The notes: generated from the sequence alone by a model not told the origin. DNA of 24,184 nucleotides from RAM1 sp040376925 (GCA_040376925.1 JBEIPU010000052.1:1-24184), one strand, 5' to 3'. Counted from the first letter of the stretch, positions 8,364-15,166 are shown. Program-made: numbers and translations.

Positions 8364-8630
8364 ATGCAAGCCCTCGCAGCCATGCAGAACGCGCTGGACG
8401 CCCTGCGCGCGGGCAACCTGGGCGTGCCGGCCTTCAGCACCGAGGTACGCGGCCAGGCTGAACAGCTTGGCTTGCCAGAGCGTTACAGCCAGGTGCTGAA
8501 TGACCTGCTGGACCGGCTGGAGTCCAGCGCCCTGTTCAGCGAGGAAAGCTGCTCGTTCAGCCAGAGCGGGCTGCTGGACAACCTGCAGCTGTGGGTCGAC
8601 AAGGCCCGCGCGCAGCTGGAAAAGGCCTAG
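8364..8630 (+). CDS. Small conserved-looking protein of unknown function
   Basis: An 88-residue soluble, mostly helical protein beginning MQALAAMQNALDALRAGNLG and ending in DNLQLWVDKARAQLEKA. The ATG lies two bases after the phosphodiesterase stop, so it is in the same transcript. No signal peptide, membrane segment or catalytic motif is visible. I do not recognise the family. Its codon use matches the neighbours and it has no strong overlapping competitor, so I regard it as a real gene. Confidence 0.75.
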   Translation: MQALAAMQNALDALRAGNLGVPAFSTEVRGQAEQLGLPERYSQVLNDLLDRLESSALFSEESCSFSQSGLLDNLQLWVDKARAQLEKA

Positions 8631-8673
8631 GGTCTCAGACGGCCCTCAGACGGGCCTCAAACGAGCCTCATAC
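8631..8673. repeat. Short degenerate tandem repeat, four units of 10-11 bp
   Basis: Directly after the small gene lie GGTCTCAGAC, GGCCCTCAGAC, GGGCCTCAAAC and GAGCCTCATAC, four head-to-tail versions of one unit. The last unit includes the stop codon of the convergent MerR gene. Such a tract can vary by slippage; no function is evident. Confidence 0.7.
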
Positions 8674-9141
8674 ATGCCGCTTGGCCGGCGCCGCCCGCTT
8701 GCGCGCCGGCACGGCGGCATCTGCCTGATCGTGCAGCGCTTCGATGATGTGGCAGCGGTCGCCGTCGCCATGGCAGCGCGCCTGCAGCGCCACCAGGTCT
8801 TTTTCCAGCGCGCGCAGCTCGGCCAGCCGCTCGCGCACATGGCTGATGTGGGCGTGCAAGGCGGCGTCAGCGGTGGCGCAGTCGGCCTTCTTGCGCAGGT
8901 CCAGCGCCAGCAGGGTGCGCACCTCGTCCAGGCTCATGTCCATGGCGCGGCACAGGCGGATGAAGCGCAGCTGGTGCACGTCGGCCGCGGTGTAGATGCG
9001 GTAGTCATTGCCGGCGCGGGCCTGGGGCGCCAGCAGGCCTTCTTTTTCGTAATAGCGGATGTTGGCGGCGCTCACGCCGCTTTGCCGCGCGGCGTCGCCG
9101 ATACGATAGCCGTCAGGGCCGTGGGGGTTTGCGGCAGGCAT
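8668..9141 (-). CDS. MerR-family heavy-metal regulator (CadR/PbrR-like)
   Basis: A 157-residue MerR-type activator. The HTH is YRIGDAARQSGVSAANIRYY, then EKEGLLAPQARAGNDYRIYT. The dimerisation helix starts RLCRAMDMSLDEVRTLLALD and includes KKADCATADAAL. The metal loop near the C-terminus is ARCHGDGDRCHII, a CxGDGDRC loop as in CadR/PbrR regulators of Cd, Pb and Zn. The Cys in the dimerisation helix (KADC) is the usual third ligand. I chose ATG 9141; an upstream TTG at 9174 would start inside the operator. It should repress and, with metal, activate the divergent cation transporter by underwinding the promoter. The C-terminal tail is Lys/Arg/Ala-rich. Confidence 0.9.
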   Translation of the reverse strand: MPAANPHGPDGYRIGDAARQSGVSAANIRYYEKEGLLAPQARAGNDYRIYTAADVHQLRFIRLCRAMDMSLDEVRTLLALDLRKKADCATADAALHAHISHVRERLAELRALEKDLVALQARCHGDGDRCHIIEALHDQADAAVPARKRAAPAKRHV

Positions 9142-9144
9142 CGC

Positions 9145-9175
9145 TTGACCTTGAAGTGACTTGAGGGTTTCCAAT
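9145..9175 (+). promoter_or_regulatory. MerR-type promoter and operator for the cation transporter
   Basis: The -35 box TTGACC (9145-9150) and the probable -10 TCCAAT (9170-9175) are 19 bp apart, the overlong spacer typical of MerR-controlled promoters. Between them lies the dyad ACCTTGAAG-TGA-CTTGAGGGT (9148-9168), with 7 of 9 arm positions matching. It closely resembles CadR/ZntR/PbrR operators in form. Confidence 0.8.
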
Positions 9176-9199
9176 CATGCCATCGAAAGGAAAAAAAGC

Positions 9200-9829
9200 A
9201 TGTCTGCGCACTGCCATCACCACGCCCACGGCCCTGAAGCCGGCACCCTGAATGCCAACAACCCGCGCTACCGCCGCATCCTGTGGGGCGCGCTCATCGT
9301 CAACGCCGCGATGTTTGCCATCGAGATCGCGGCGGGCGTGCAGTCCGGCTCGGTGTCGCTGCTGGCCGACGCCATCGACTTTCTGGGCGACGCGGCCAAC
9401 TACGCCGTCTCGCTGCTGGTGCTGGGCATGACGCTGGCCTGGCGCGCCCGCGCCGCGCTGCTCAAGGGCACCTGCATGCTGCTGTTCGGCCTGTTTGTGG
9501 CCGGCCGCGCGCTGTGGGCCCTGGCCTGGGGCACGCCGCCCGAGGCCATGACCATGGGCCTGGTGGGCCTGCTGGCGCTGGCGGCCAACGTGGGGGTGGC
9601 CGCGGCTTTGTATGCGTACCGCGAGGGCGACGCCAACATGCGCAGCGTGTGGCTGTGCACCCGCAACGACGCCCTGGGCAACCTGGCCGTGATGGCCGCC
9701 GCCCTGGGCGTGTTCGGCACGGGCTCGGCCTGGCCCGACCTGGCCGTGGCGGCTGTGATGGCGGGCCTGGCCATCACCGCCGGTGTGAGCGTGCTGCGCG
9801 ATGCACGGCGTGAACTGGCGGGGGCTTGA
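9200..9829 (+). CDS. Short cation-efflux (CDF-like) membrane transporter
   Basis: A 209-residue membrane protein with a His-rich start (HCHHHAH at 4-10) and about six hydrophobic segments. LWGALIVNAAMFAIEIAAGV and SGSVSLLADAIDFLGDAANY are typical of CDF helices 1 and 2. The metal site of helix 2 reads DxxxD (Asp60, Asp64), as in YiiP. The helix-5 site, normally HxxxD, reads CxxxD here (Cys153, Asp157). There is no cytoplasmic C-terminal domain, making it about 100 residues shorter than YiiP or CzcD. ATG 9200 follows AAAGG, a good ribosome binding site. The divergent CadR/PbrR-like regulator suggests export of Cd, Zn, Pb or similar ions in exchange for protons. Confidence 0.88.
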   Translation: MSAHCHHHAHGPEAGTLNANNPRYRRILWGALIVNAAMFAIEIAAGVQSGSVSLLADAIDFLGDAANYAVSLLVLGMTLAWRARAALLKGTCMLLFGLFVAGRALWALAWGTPPEAMTMGLVGLLALAANVGVAAALYAYREGDANMRSVWLCTRNDALGNLAVMAAALGVFGTGSAWPDLAVAAVMAGLAITAGVSVLRDARRELAGA

Positions 9830-9831
9830 CC

Positions 9832-10191
9832 ATGGACGCCACCTTGCAGACCCGCGCCTTCGCCAACCTGCTGGACGGCTTTGCCGCCAGCGCCGGCCAG
9901 CCGCCGGCGCAGCGCTGGCTCTGGCTGGAGGCCGCCCATGTGGTGGGGCAGACCCGCCTGGCGCTGCACTGGCAGTCGCACCTGCACATGCTGGCCTACG
10001 CACGCGCGCTGGGCGACCGGCGCGAGATCGCCGGCCAGTGGCTGCGTCTGGCGCTGGTGCCGCTGGGCCACCTGCTGCAGCGCTTGCCCCTGGGCAACAC
10101 CGGCCGCGTGACGGTCAGCGCCCTGCGCCCGATGCAGCCGCCGCCCCAGGTGCAGCGGCTGGTGGACTCGGCGCTGGCCTGGGCCGCCTGA
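9832..10191 (+). CDS. DUF3703 family protein
   Basis: A 119-residue soluble protein. The pattern WLEAAHVVGQTRLALHWQSH, then HMLAYARALGDRREIAGQWL, then GHLLQRLPLGNTGRVTVSAL and RPMQPP matches DUF3703 proteins as I know them. These are often encoded beside cation-efflux genes. Function is unknown. It starts two bases after the transporter stop, so it is co-transcribed under the MerR-type promoter and probably takes part in the same metal response. It is rich in His and Trp but has no signal peptide. The gene ends directly against the convergent TetR gene. Confidence 0.8.
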   Translation: MDATLQTRAFANLLDGFAASAGQPPAQRWLWLEAAHVVGQTRLALHWQSHLHMLAYARALGDRREIAGQWLRLALVPLGHLLQRLPLGNTGRVTVSALRPMQPPPQVQRLVDSALAWAA

Positions 10192-10809
10192 TCAGCCCAG
10201 CACGCCGGCAAACAGCTTGCGCAACGCCTCCTGCGCTGCAGCGCGCGCGGCAGGCGTGCCCGCGCGTGCAACCCAATGGGCCAGCTCGTTGATCGCGCCG
10301 TTCAACACGGCCGCTGCAGCGTCGATGGCGGCGTCGGTCACACCGGGGCGGCCGCCCAGGAACTCGCCCACCACGGCGCGCAGCTGCCGGTAACCGTGGC
10401 GGTCGTCCAGCGCGGCCCATTCGTCGGCGCCCAGTACGGACGGCGCATCCAGCAGCAGCACTTGGCGGGGCCCGGGGCGCGACACGGCGTCGATCCACGC
10501 CAGCGAGCCCGCCATCAGCTGGGCCAGCGGGTCGGCCAGGCCCTGGGTGGCGGCGTCAATCGCCCGCGACAGGTCGGCATGCTCGGCCTCGCACACGGCC
10601 AGGAACAGGTCTTTCTTGTCGCGAAAGTGGTGGTACAGCGCGCCGCGCGTGAGGCCGGTGGCGGCCAGCAGCGCCTCGGTCGAGGTGGCGGCGTAGCCGT
10701 CGCGCTGGAACAGCGTCCGCGCGGACTCAACCAGGCGGGCGCGTGACTGCAGGCCCTGCTCCACCCGGCGGTTGCCGGTGGCGGGTTTGACGTCGGAGGT
10801 ATTTGACAT
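10192..10809 (-). CDS. TetR/AcrR-family transcriptional regulator
   Basis: A 205-residue regulator. The TetR HTH at about 20-70 reads RARLVESARTLFQRDGYAAT, then STEALLAATGLTRGALYHHF, then RDKKDLFLAVCEAEH. The rest is the ligand-binding helical domain, including RQVLLLDAPSVLGADEWAAL, which resembles TetR regulators of the YbiH/TetR_C type. The ATG at 10809 lies inside the proximal of two operator-like palindromes, indicating autorepression. The divergent VOC protein gene is the probable target. The ligand is unknown. Confidence 0.92.
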   Translation of the reverse strand: MSNTSDVKPATGNRRVEQGLQSRARLVESARTLFQRDGYAATSTEALLAATGLTRGALYHHFRDKKDLFLAVCEAEHADLSRAIDAATQGLADPLAQLMAGSLAWIDAVSRPGPRQVLLLDAPSVLGADEWAALDDRHGYRQLRAVVGEFLGGRPGVTDAAIDAAAAVLNGAINELAHWVARAGTPAARAAAQEALRKLFAGVLG

Positions 10810-10855
10810 ACAGGCAGTACGTATTTATAGTTTTTTGAACATACAAATAGTATGT
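10806..10855. promoter_or_regulatory. Two operator-like palindromes between tetR and the VOC gene
   Basis: Site A is ACATAC-AGGCA-GTACGT (10806-10822) and overlaps the tetR start codon. Site B is the perfect ACATAC-AAATA-GTATGT (10839-10855). Both have 6-bp arms and a 5-bp spacer, and their centres are 33 bp apart, about three helical turns. The AT-rich stretch TATTTATAGTTTTTT between them and TATCTATAAC beside them could hold the divergent promoters. Confidence 0.75.
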
Positions 10856-10898
10856 ATCTATAACCCATTGACCGCAACCCCTTTGAAAGGAGCCCAAC

Positions 10899-11333
10899 AT
10901 GCCGTCTTCCCAGCTGACTTCCTGCTATCCGCTCATCACCACCCCGCATCTGGCGCAATCCCGCGATTTCTTCGTCAGGCATTTCGGGTTTGAGGTGGGG
11001 TTTGAGGCGTCGTGGTTCGTCTGGCTGTCGCGCAGCACCAGCGAAGCCGGCACGGTGGCCCTGGCCTTCATGCACCCGGACCACCCCTCGCGCCCGCCGG
11101 GGCCGGAGGTGTTCAACAACCAGGGCCTGCTGCTGACGCTGCAGGTGGACGACGCCCGCGCGGAGGAAAAGCGCCTGCGGGACGCAGGCGTCCCGATCAC
11201 CTACGCCGTGCAGCACGAGCCCTGGGGCCAGGTGCGCTTCCAGGTCCAGGCGCCGTCAGGGCTGGTACTGGACATCGTGGAGCAGGCCGAGCCCGCCGCA
11301 GGGTTCTGGGACCCTTACATGACGGGTACTTGA
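10899..11333 (+). CDS. VOC-fold (glyoxalase/bleomycin-resistance-like) protein
   Basis: A 144-residue VOC protein: PLITTPHLAQSRDFFVRHFG (first module start), LLLTLQVDDARAEEKRLRDA, then GQVRFQVQAPSGLVLDIVEQ. AGVPITYAVQHEPWGQVRFQ is the usual linker to the last strands. Met/Gln replace some canonical metal ligands, so it may bind a ligand instead of catalysing a reaction. A strong ribosome binding site (GAAAGGAG) precedes the ATG. The TetR regulator next to it likely represses it until an inducer binds. The substrate is unknown. Confidence 0.88.
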   Translation: MPSSQLTSCYPLITTPHLAQSRDFFVRHFGFEVGFEASWFVWLSRSTSEAGTVALAFMHPDHPSRPPGPEVFNNQGLLLTLQVDDARAEEKRLRDAGVPITYAVQHEPWGQVRFQVQAPSGLVLDIVEQAEPAAGFWDPYMTGT

Positions 11334-11377
11334 GCGGGCGCGTTGAACTTCGCGGGCCGGCACGTATCATTCACCCC

Positions 11378-11782
11378 ATGCGCCGCTGGTTCCTGCTCAT
11401 CATGATTGCCCTGCTGCCCATCCGCGGATGGGTGGGCGACGTGATGGCGGCCGAAATGGTGACGCAGCAAATCGCCGCGGTGCAGCAGGTGCCCACGCAG
11501 GCGCAACCTGCGCAGCCAGCCGACTCTGCCGATTCTGCCGACCCGCATGCGGACTGCCACGGCAAGGCCGCTGCCACCAGCCCCGCCTTGCCGGCCGCAG
11601 GCGATGCCACAGCCACCGACTGCGGCAACTGCACCAGCTGCCAGGTCTGCCATACGGTGGCCATGGCCGCCACATCCGGCGCCGGCCCCCTGGCGCCCGT
11701 CCCCCACGCTGCGCCGCCGGTGCGCGGCACGCACTTTGCCAGCGCCGAGCCGGCGCGTGGCTTCAAGCCGCCCATTTCCTGA
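11378..11782 (+). CDS. Cys-rich exported protein, CopL-like, at the head of the copper cluster
   Basis: A 134-residue protein with an N-terminal hydrophobic segment (MRRWFLLIMIALLPIRGW), then a Gln/Pro/Ala-rich stretch, a DCHGK motif at 59-63 and a cysteine array CGNCTSCQVCH at 82-92 (Cys82, 85, 88, 91 and His92). The regular CxxCxxCxxCH spacing suggests binding of a thiophilic metal such as Cu(I). It resembles CopL-type small proteins that precede copper genes in other proteobacteria, but I cannot prove homology by eye. The terminal CxxCH could be misread as a haem c site. The position, first in the run of metal genes, suggests a sensor, buffer or leader role. Confidence 0.7.
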   Translation: MRRWFLLIMIALLPIRGWVGDVMAAEMVTQQIAAVQQVPTQAQPAQPADSADSADPHADCHGKAAATSPALPAAGDATATDCGNCTSCQVCHTVAMAATSGAGPLAPVPHAAPPVRGTHFASAEPARGFKPPIS

Positions 11783-11855
11783 TCTTCCTGCCCGTAGTCC
11801 GTCCGCAGTGGGGCTGAATGCCCGCTGCGTTCCGTGATGTGCCTGGAGATCTCCC

Positions 11856-12161
11856 TTGAAACAATGTCTTATGGTGCTGCTGCTGGCACCGCCCCTGGCG
11901 TGGGGCCAAGCGCCCGGCCCTGCATCGGCCGACCCGGCAGACCCCACCGCCGCCGTGCCGCGCGTGGCGTACCGCTCTGTGTTTGCTGACACACCCACGG
12001 GGGTAGAGGCTGAGCAGGCCGACTGGAAAAAAGCCAATGCCGACGTCGGCCAGTTCCGCCGCGGCCATGTGGACCTGCTCAAGTGGGAAGAAGAGCGTGC
12101 GCGCACCCCGCCCGCGCCAGCCGCGGGCAATCACCGGCATCACGGGGGGCACAAGCCATGA
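11856..12161 (+). CDS. Small exported protein with His-rich tail, copper-cluster associated
   Basis: A 101-residue protein with a Sec signal (MKQCLMVLLLAPPLAWGQA). It then has VAYRSVFADTPTGVEAEQAD, then WKKANADVGQFRRGHVDLLK, and ends in NHRHHGGHKP, a likely metal-binding tail. The start is TTG at 11856: GGAG lies 8 bp upstream and it supplies the Lys of the signal peptide, whereas ATG 11871 has no ribosome binding site. The stop overlaps the next start as ATGA, so it is coupled to the outer-membrane factor gene. Similar proteins sit before CzcC/CusC-type genes in related bacteria as I recall; the function is unknown. Confidence 0.78.
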   Translation: MKQCLMVLLLAPPLAWGQAPGPASADPADPTAAVPRVAYRSVFADTPTGVEAEQADWKKANADVGQFRRGHVDLLKWEEERARTPPAPAAGNHRHHGGHKP

Positions 12162-13567
12162 AACGCCTCATTGCATGGGCAGCCGTCGTGATGCTCACCG
12201 GCTGCGCCACGGTTTCACCCGACGGCGGGCTTGGCCAGGTGGGCGAGCTGACGCGCGGCAAGACCGCCGGGGTAGACGCAGCCTTCTCGCGCGGCGCCAC
12301 CGCTGAAACACAACAGGCCGTCGCTGCGCTGTTGGCCCAACCGGTCACGGCCGAGACAGCGGTGCGGATAGCCTTGCTGAACAACCCGCAGTTGCACGCC
12401 TCCATGGCAGCCCTGGGCATCAGCGACGCCGAGCGTGTGCAGGCCGGCCGCCTGCCCAATCCGCATTTCGCGATCGGCCGCTTCACCGAGGGCAGCAAGG
12501 TCGAGATCGAGCGCTTCCTGAAATTTGACGTGCTGGGTTTGCTGACGCTGCCCTGGCGCGCCCAGTGGGCCGGCCAGCAAAGCGAGCTGGCCCGCCTGCA
12601 GGCCGCGCAGGACGTGGTGCGCACGGCGGCCGACACGCGCCGCGCCTGGGTGCGCGCCGTGGCGGCGCAGCAGACGGCGCAGTACATGCGCGACGTGAAG
12701 GAGGCCGCCGAGGCCGGGGCCGAGCTGGCCCGGCGCATGACGCGCGTGGGCAACTTCAGCCGCCTGCAGCAGGCGCGCGAACAGGCCCTGCTGGCCGACG
12801 CCACGGCCCAGCTGGCCCGCGCCGAACAGGCGGCGCTGGCAGGCCGCGAGCAGCTCACGCGGCTGATGGGGCTGTGGGGCGCGCAGACGAACTTCACCCT
12901 GCCCGAGCGCCTGCCCGATCTGCCCAAGGCGCTGCAGGAACCGCAGGACCTGGAGGCCCGCGCGCTGCGCGAGCGGCTGGACGTGCGCGCAGCCCAGCTG
13001 GAGGCCCGCTACGTGGCGCAATCCATGGGCTACACGCGCGCCACCGGCTTCGTCAACGCGCTGGACATCGGCTACGGGCGCAACACCACGTTCAACAACG
13101 CCAACGGCGAGCGCGAAACCAAGAAGGGCTTCGAGCTGGAGCTGCCCCTGCCGATTTTTGACTGGGGCCAGGGCCGCAATGCACGCGCCGAAGGCATGTA
13201 CCTGCAGTCGGCCGCGCGCGTGCGCGCCGTGGCCGTGCAGGCCCGCAGCGAGGCGCGCGAGGCTTACCACGGCTGGCGCACCGCGCATGACCTGGCAAAG
13301 CATTACCGCGACGAGGTGGTGCCGCTGCGCAAGTTCATCAACGACGAAGTGGTGCTGCGCTACAACGGCATGCTTGCCAGTGTGTGGGACCTGCTGGGCG
13401 ATGTGCGCATGAACATCGCGGCGGTCAACGCCAGCATTGAGGCGCAGCGTGACTTCTGGATTGCTGATACCGATTTGCAATTGGTGTTGACCGGGACTTC
13501 GCCGGGTGGGTTGTCGGCGTTGACTTCTGTTTCGCTCCCTGGTGGCGGCGAAGCTGGGGGGCACTAG
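12158..13567 (+). CDS. TolC/CzcC-family outer-membrane efflux lipoprotein
   Basis: A 469-residue outer-membrane factor. The lipoprotein signal MKRLIAWAAVVMLTGC puts the lipidated Cys at 16. Two long coiled-coil repeats, such as VTAETAVRIALLNNPQLHAS and DLEARALRERLDVRAAQLEA, are the hallmark of TolC-fold proteins that form the trimeric exit duct. Between them is ARLQAAQDVVRTAADTRRAW. RND partners (membrane fusion protein and pump) are usually adjacent, but none is present in this window. The last 35 or so codons, from DTDLQLVLTGT on, have looser codon use than the rest of the gene. ATG 12158 is chosen because it starts the lipoprotein signal and overlaps the preceding stop. Confidence 0.92.
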   Translation: MKRLIAWAAVVMLTGCATVSPDGGLGQVGELTRGKTAGVDAAFSRGATAETQQAVAALLAQPVTAETAVRIALLNNPQLHASMAALGISDAERVQAGRLPNPHFAIGRFTEGSKVEIERFLKFDVLGLLTLPWRAQWAGQQSELARLQAAQDVVRTAADTRRAWVRAVAAQQTAQYMRDVKEAAEAGAELARRMTRVGNFSRLQQAREQALLADATAQLARAEQAALAGREQLTRLMGLWGAQTNFTLPERLPDLPKALQEPQDLEARALRERLDVRAAQLEARYVAQSMGYTRATGFVNALDIGYGRNTTFNNANGERETKKGFELELPLPIFDWGQGRNARAEGMYLQSAARVRAVAVQARSEAREAYHGWRTAHDLAKHYRDEVVPLRKFINDEVVLRYNGMLASVWDLLGDVRMNIAAVNASIEAQRDFWIADTDLQLVLTGTSPGGLSALTSVSLPGGGEAGGH

Positions 13568-13569
13568 GC

Positions 13570-13758
13570 ATGGAAACCTTCTGCTGTTGCACCTCGCGAC
13601 AAAGTCACGCCTGGGCGCACCACCGGCCTGGGGGCTTCACTGGAACGGTCGCCTGCGGCGACTGCCACCGCAGTGTGAGCCCCCCGCCGGGCATCGCCTG
13701 CCGCGAAGCGCGCGCGAAAACCGCGCAACCAAAAACAGAGCCCAAAGAGAGTCATTGA
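13570..13758 (+). CDS. Possible Cys-rich small protein or leader peptide before the copper oxidase
   Basis: A 62-codon frame with seven Cys: FCCCTS at residues 4-9, VACGDCHRS in the middle and GIACRE later, plus several His. Its ATG lies two bases after the efflux-protein stop with GGGGGG just upstream, and its stop lies two bases before the multicopper oxidase ATG, which is exactly the spacing of translationally coupled genes. It has no signal peptide and I recognise no family. Two readings are possible: a genuine small metal-binding or leader peptide, or chance coding across a structured intergenic element. The sequence also folds as nested stem-loops. I regard it as an even bet. Confidence 0.4.
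   Translation: METFCCCTSRQSHAWAHHRPGGFTGTVACGDCHRSVSPPPGIACREARAKTAQPKTEPKESH
13631..13683 (+). promoter_or_regulatory. Nested stem-loop upstream of the multicopper oxidase gene
   Basis: Outer arms GGGGCTTCACTG (13631-13642) and CAGTGTGAGCCCC (13671-13683) pair with one bulge. An inner perfect hairpin GTCGCC-TGC-GGCGAC lies at 13648-13662. No U tract follows, so it is not a standard terminator. It could be an attenuator, an mRNA-stability element or a decayed repeat. Confidence 0.5.
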
Positions 13759-13760
13759 AC

Positions 13761-15149
13761 ATGGACCGCAGAACATTCTTCGCAGGCGCCGCCACGGCCG
13801 TCAGCAGTGTCGCCATGGCCGCCCTGCCCGAGCCGGTGACGATGGCAAAACCGGACACCGCACCGCCGCTGGTACCCAACACAGGCAGACCGTACAACCC
13901 TGTCGTCACGCTCAACGGCTGGACGCTGCCCTGGCGCATGAACAACGGGGTAAAGGAATTTCACCTGGTGGCCGAGCCGGTGGTGCGCGAGATGGCGCCG
14001 GGCTTCAAGGTCAACATGTGGGGCTACAACGGCCAGAGCCCCGGCCCCACCATCGAGGTGGTCGAAGGCGACCGCGTGCGCATCTTCGTGACCAACAGGC
14101 TGCCCGAGCACACCACCATCCACTGGCATGGCCAGCGCCTGCCCAACGGCATGGACGGGGTGGGCGGACTGAACCAGAAGCAGATCCCCGTGGGCAAGAC
14201 GTACGTGTATGAATTCATCGCGCGGCGCCCCGGCACCTTCATGTACCACCCGCACGCGGACGAAATGACGCAGATGGCGATGGGCATGATGGGTTTCTGG
14301 GTCACGCACCCCAGGGCAAGGCATCCGCTGATTGATGAGGTGCAGCGCGACTTCTGCTTCCTGCTCAACGCGTTTGACGTCAACCCCGGCAGCATGACGC
14401 CGCAGGTCAACACCATGCTGGACTTCAACATCTGGTCATGGAACAGCCGCGTGTTCCCGGGGATTGAATCGCTGAACGTGCGCCTGAACGACAAGGTGCG
14501 CATACGCGTGGGCAACCTGACCATGACCAACCACCCCATCCACCTGCACGGCCATGAGTTCGTGGTGACCGGCACCGACGGTGGCCCCACGCCAAAGTCC
14601 ACCCGCTGGCATGAGGTGACCACCGACGTGGCCGTGGGCCAGATGCGCCAGGTGGAGTTTGTGGCCGACGAGGAAGGCGACTGGGCGTTTCACTGCCACA
14701 AGAGCCACCACACGATGGGCGCCATGGGCCACGGCGTGCCCACCATGATCGGTGTGGACCACCGGGGCCTGGTGAAAAAGATCCAGAAACTGGTGCCCGA
14801 CTACATGGTCATGGGCGAGCGCGGCATGGCCGACATGGGCGAGATGGAAATGGCCCTGCCCGACAACACATTCCCCATGATGACCGGCACCGGCCCGTAT
14901 GGGCCGATCGAGATGGGTGGCATGTTCACTACGCTCAAGGTGCGGCGCGACCAGAAAGCCGGCGACTACAAGGACCCGGGCTGGTACCGCCAGCCGCCGG
15001 GCACACAGGCGTTCGAGTTCACCGGCACGCTGCCCGAGCCGGCCCGCTTTCAGGCCGAGGTCGCGTCCAACAACGGCGTGGTGCCCGGCCTGCACAACCC
15101 CGCCACGGCGCCGCTGAATGTTCGCAAGCCCACCAGCCATAACCATTGA
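13761..15149 (+). CDS. Tat-exported multicopper oxidase (CopA/PcoA-like copper resistance oxidase)
   Basis: A 462-residue multicopper oxidase. Residues 1-22 form a Tat signal (DRRTFF, then an Ala-rich core). All copper motifs are present: HWHG at 121-124, HPH at 163-165, HPIHLHGH at 258-265 and HCHKSHHTMGAM at 311-322, which supplies the type-1 His, Cys, His and Met. A Met-rich loop (MVMGERGMADMGEMEM and PMM) follows, as in CueO/CopA enzymes that oxidise Cu(I). At 462 residues it is shorter than PcoA/CopA (about 600), with a reduced middle domain and the Met-rich segment after, rather than before, the last copper site. It should oxidise periplasmic Cu(I) to the less toxic Cu(II) with oxygen. 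Confidence 0.92.
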   Translation: MDRRTFFAGAATAVSSVAMAALPEPVTMAKPDTAPPLVPNTGRPYNPVVTLNGWTLPWRMNNGVKEFHLVAEPVVREMAPGFKVNMWGYNGQSPGPTIEVVEGDRVRIFVTNRLPEHTTIHWHGQRLPNGMDGVGGLNQKQIPVGKTYVYEFIARRPGTFMYHPHADEMTQMAMGMMGFWVTHPRARHPLIDEVQRDFCFLLNAFDVNPGSMTPQVNTMLDFNIWSWNSRVFPGIESLNVRLNDKVRIRVGNLTMTNHPIHLHGHEFVVTGTDGGPTPKSTRWHEVTTDVAVGQMRQVEFVADEEGDWAFHCHKSHHTMGAMGHGVPTMIGVDHRGLVKKIQKLVPDYMVMGERGMADMGEMEMALPDNTFPMMTGTGPYGPIEMGGMFTTLKVRRDQKAGDYKDPGWYRQPPGTQAFEFTGTLPEPARFQAEVASNNGVVPGLHNPATAPLNVRKPTSHNH

Positions 15150-15166
15150 CACCCCGGAGACACACC

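Noticed and set aside
11641..11653. CxxCH haem c motif in the Cys-rich protein
   Set aside because: It is part of a regular CxxC ladder in a short low-complexity protein without a cytochrome fold; a metal thiolate site fits better.
12215..13564. Antisense ORF of 449 codons opposite the efflux duct gene
   Set aside because: The TolC-family protein on the plus strand is unmistakable; the antisense product has no recognisable fold.
13570..13758. The CxxCH-like CGDCH in the 62-codon ORF as a cytochrome
   Set aside because: No export signal and no cytochrome features; kept only as a possible leader or metal-binding peptide.
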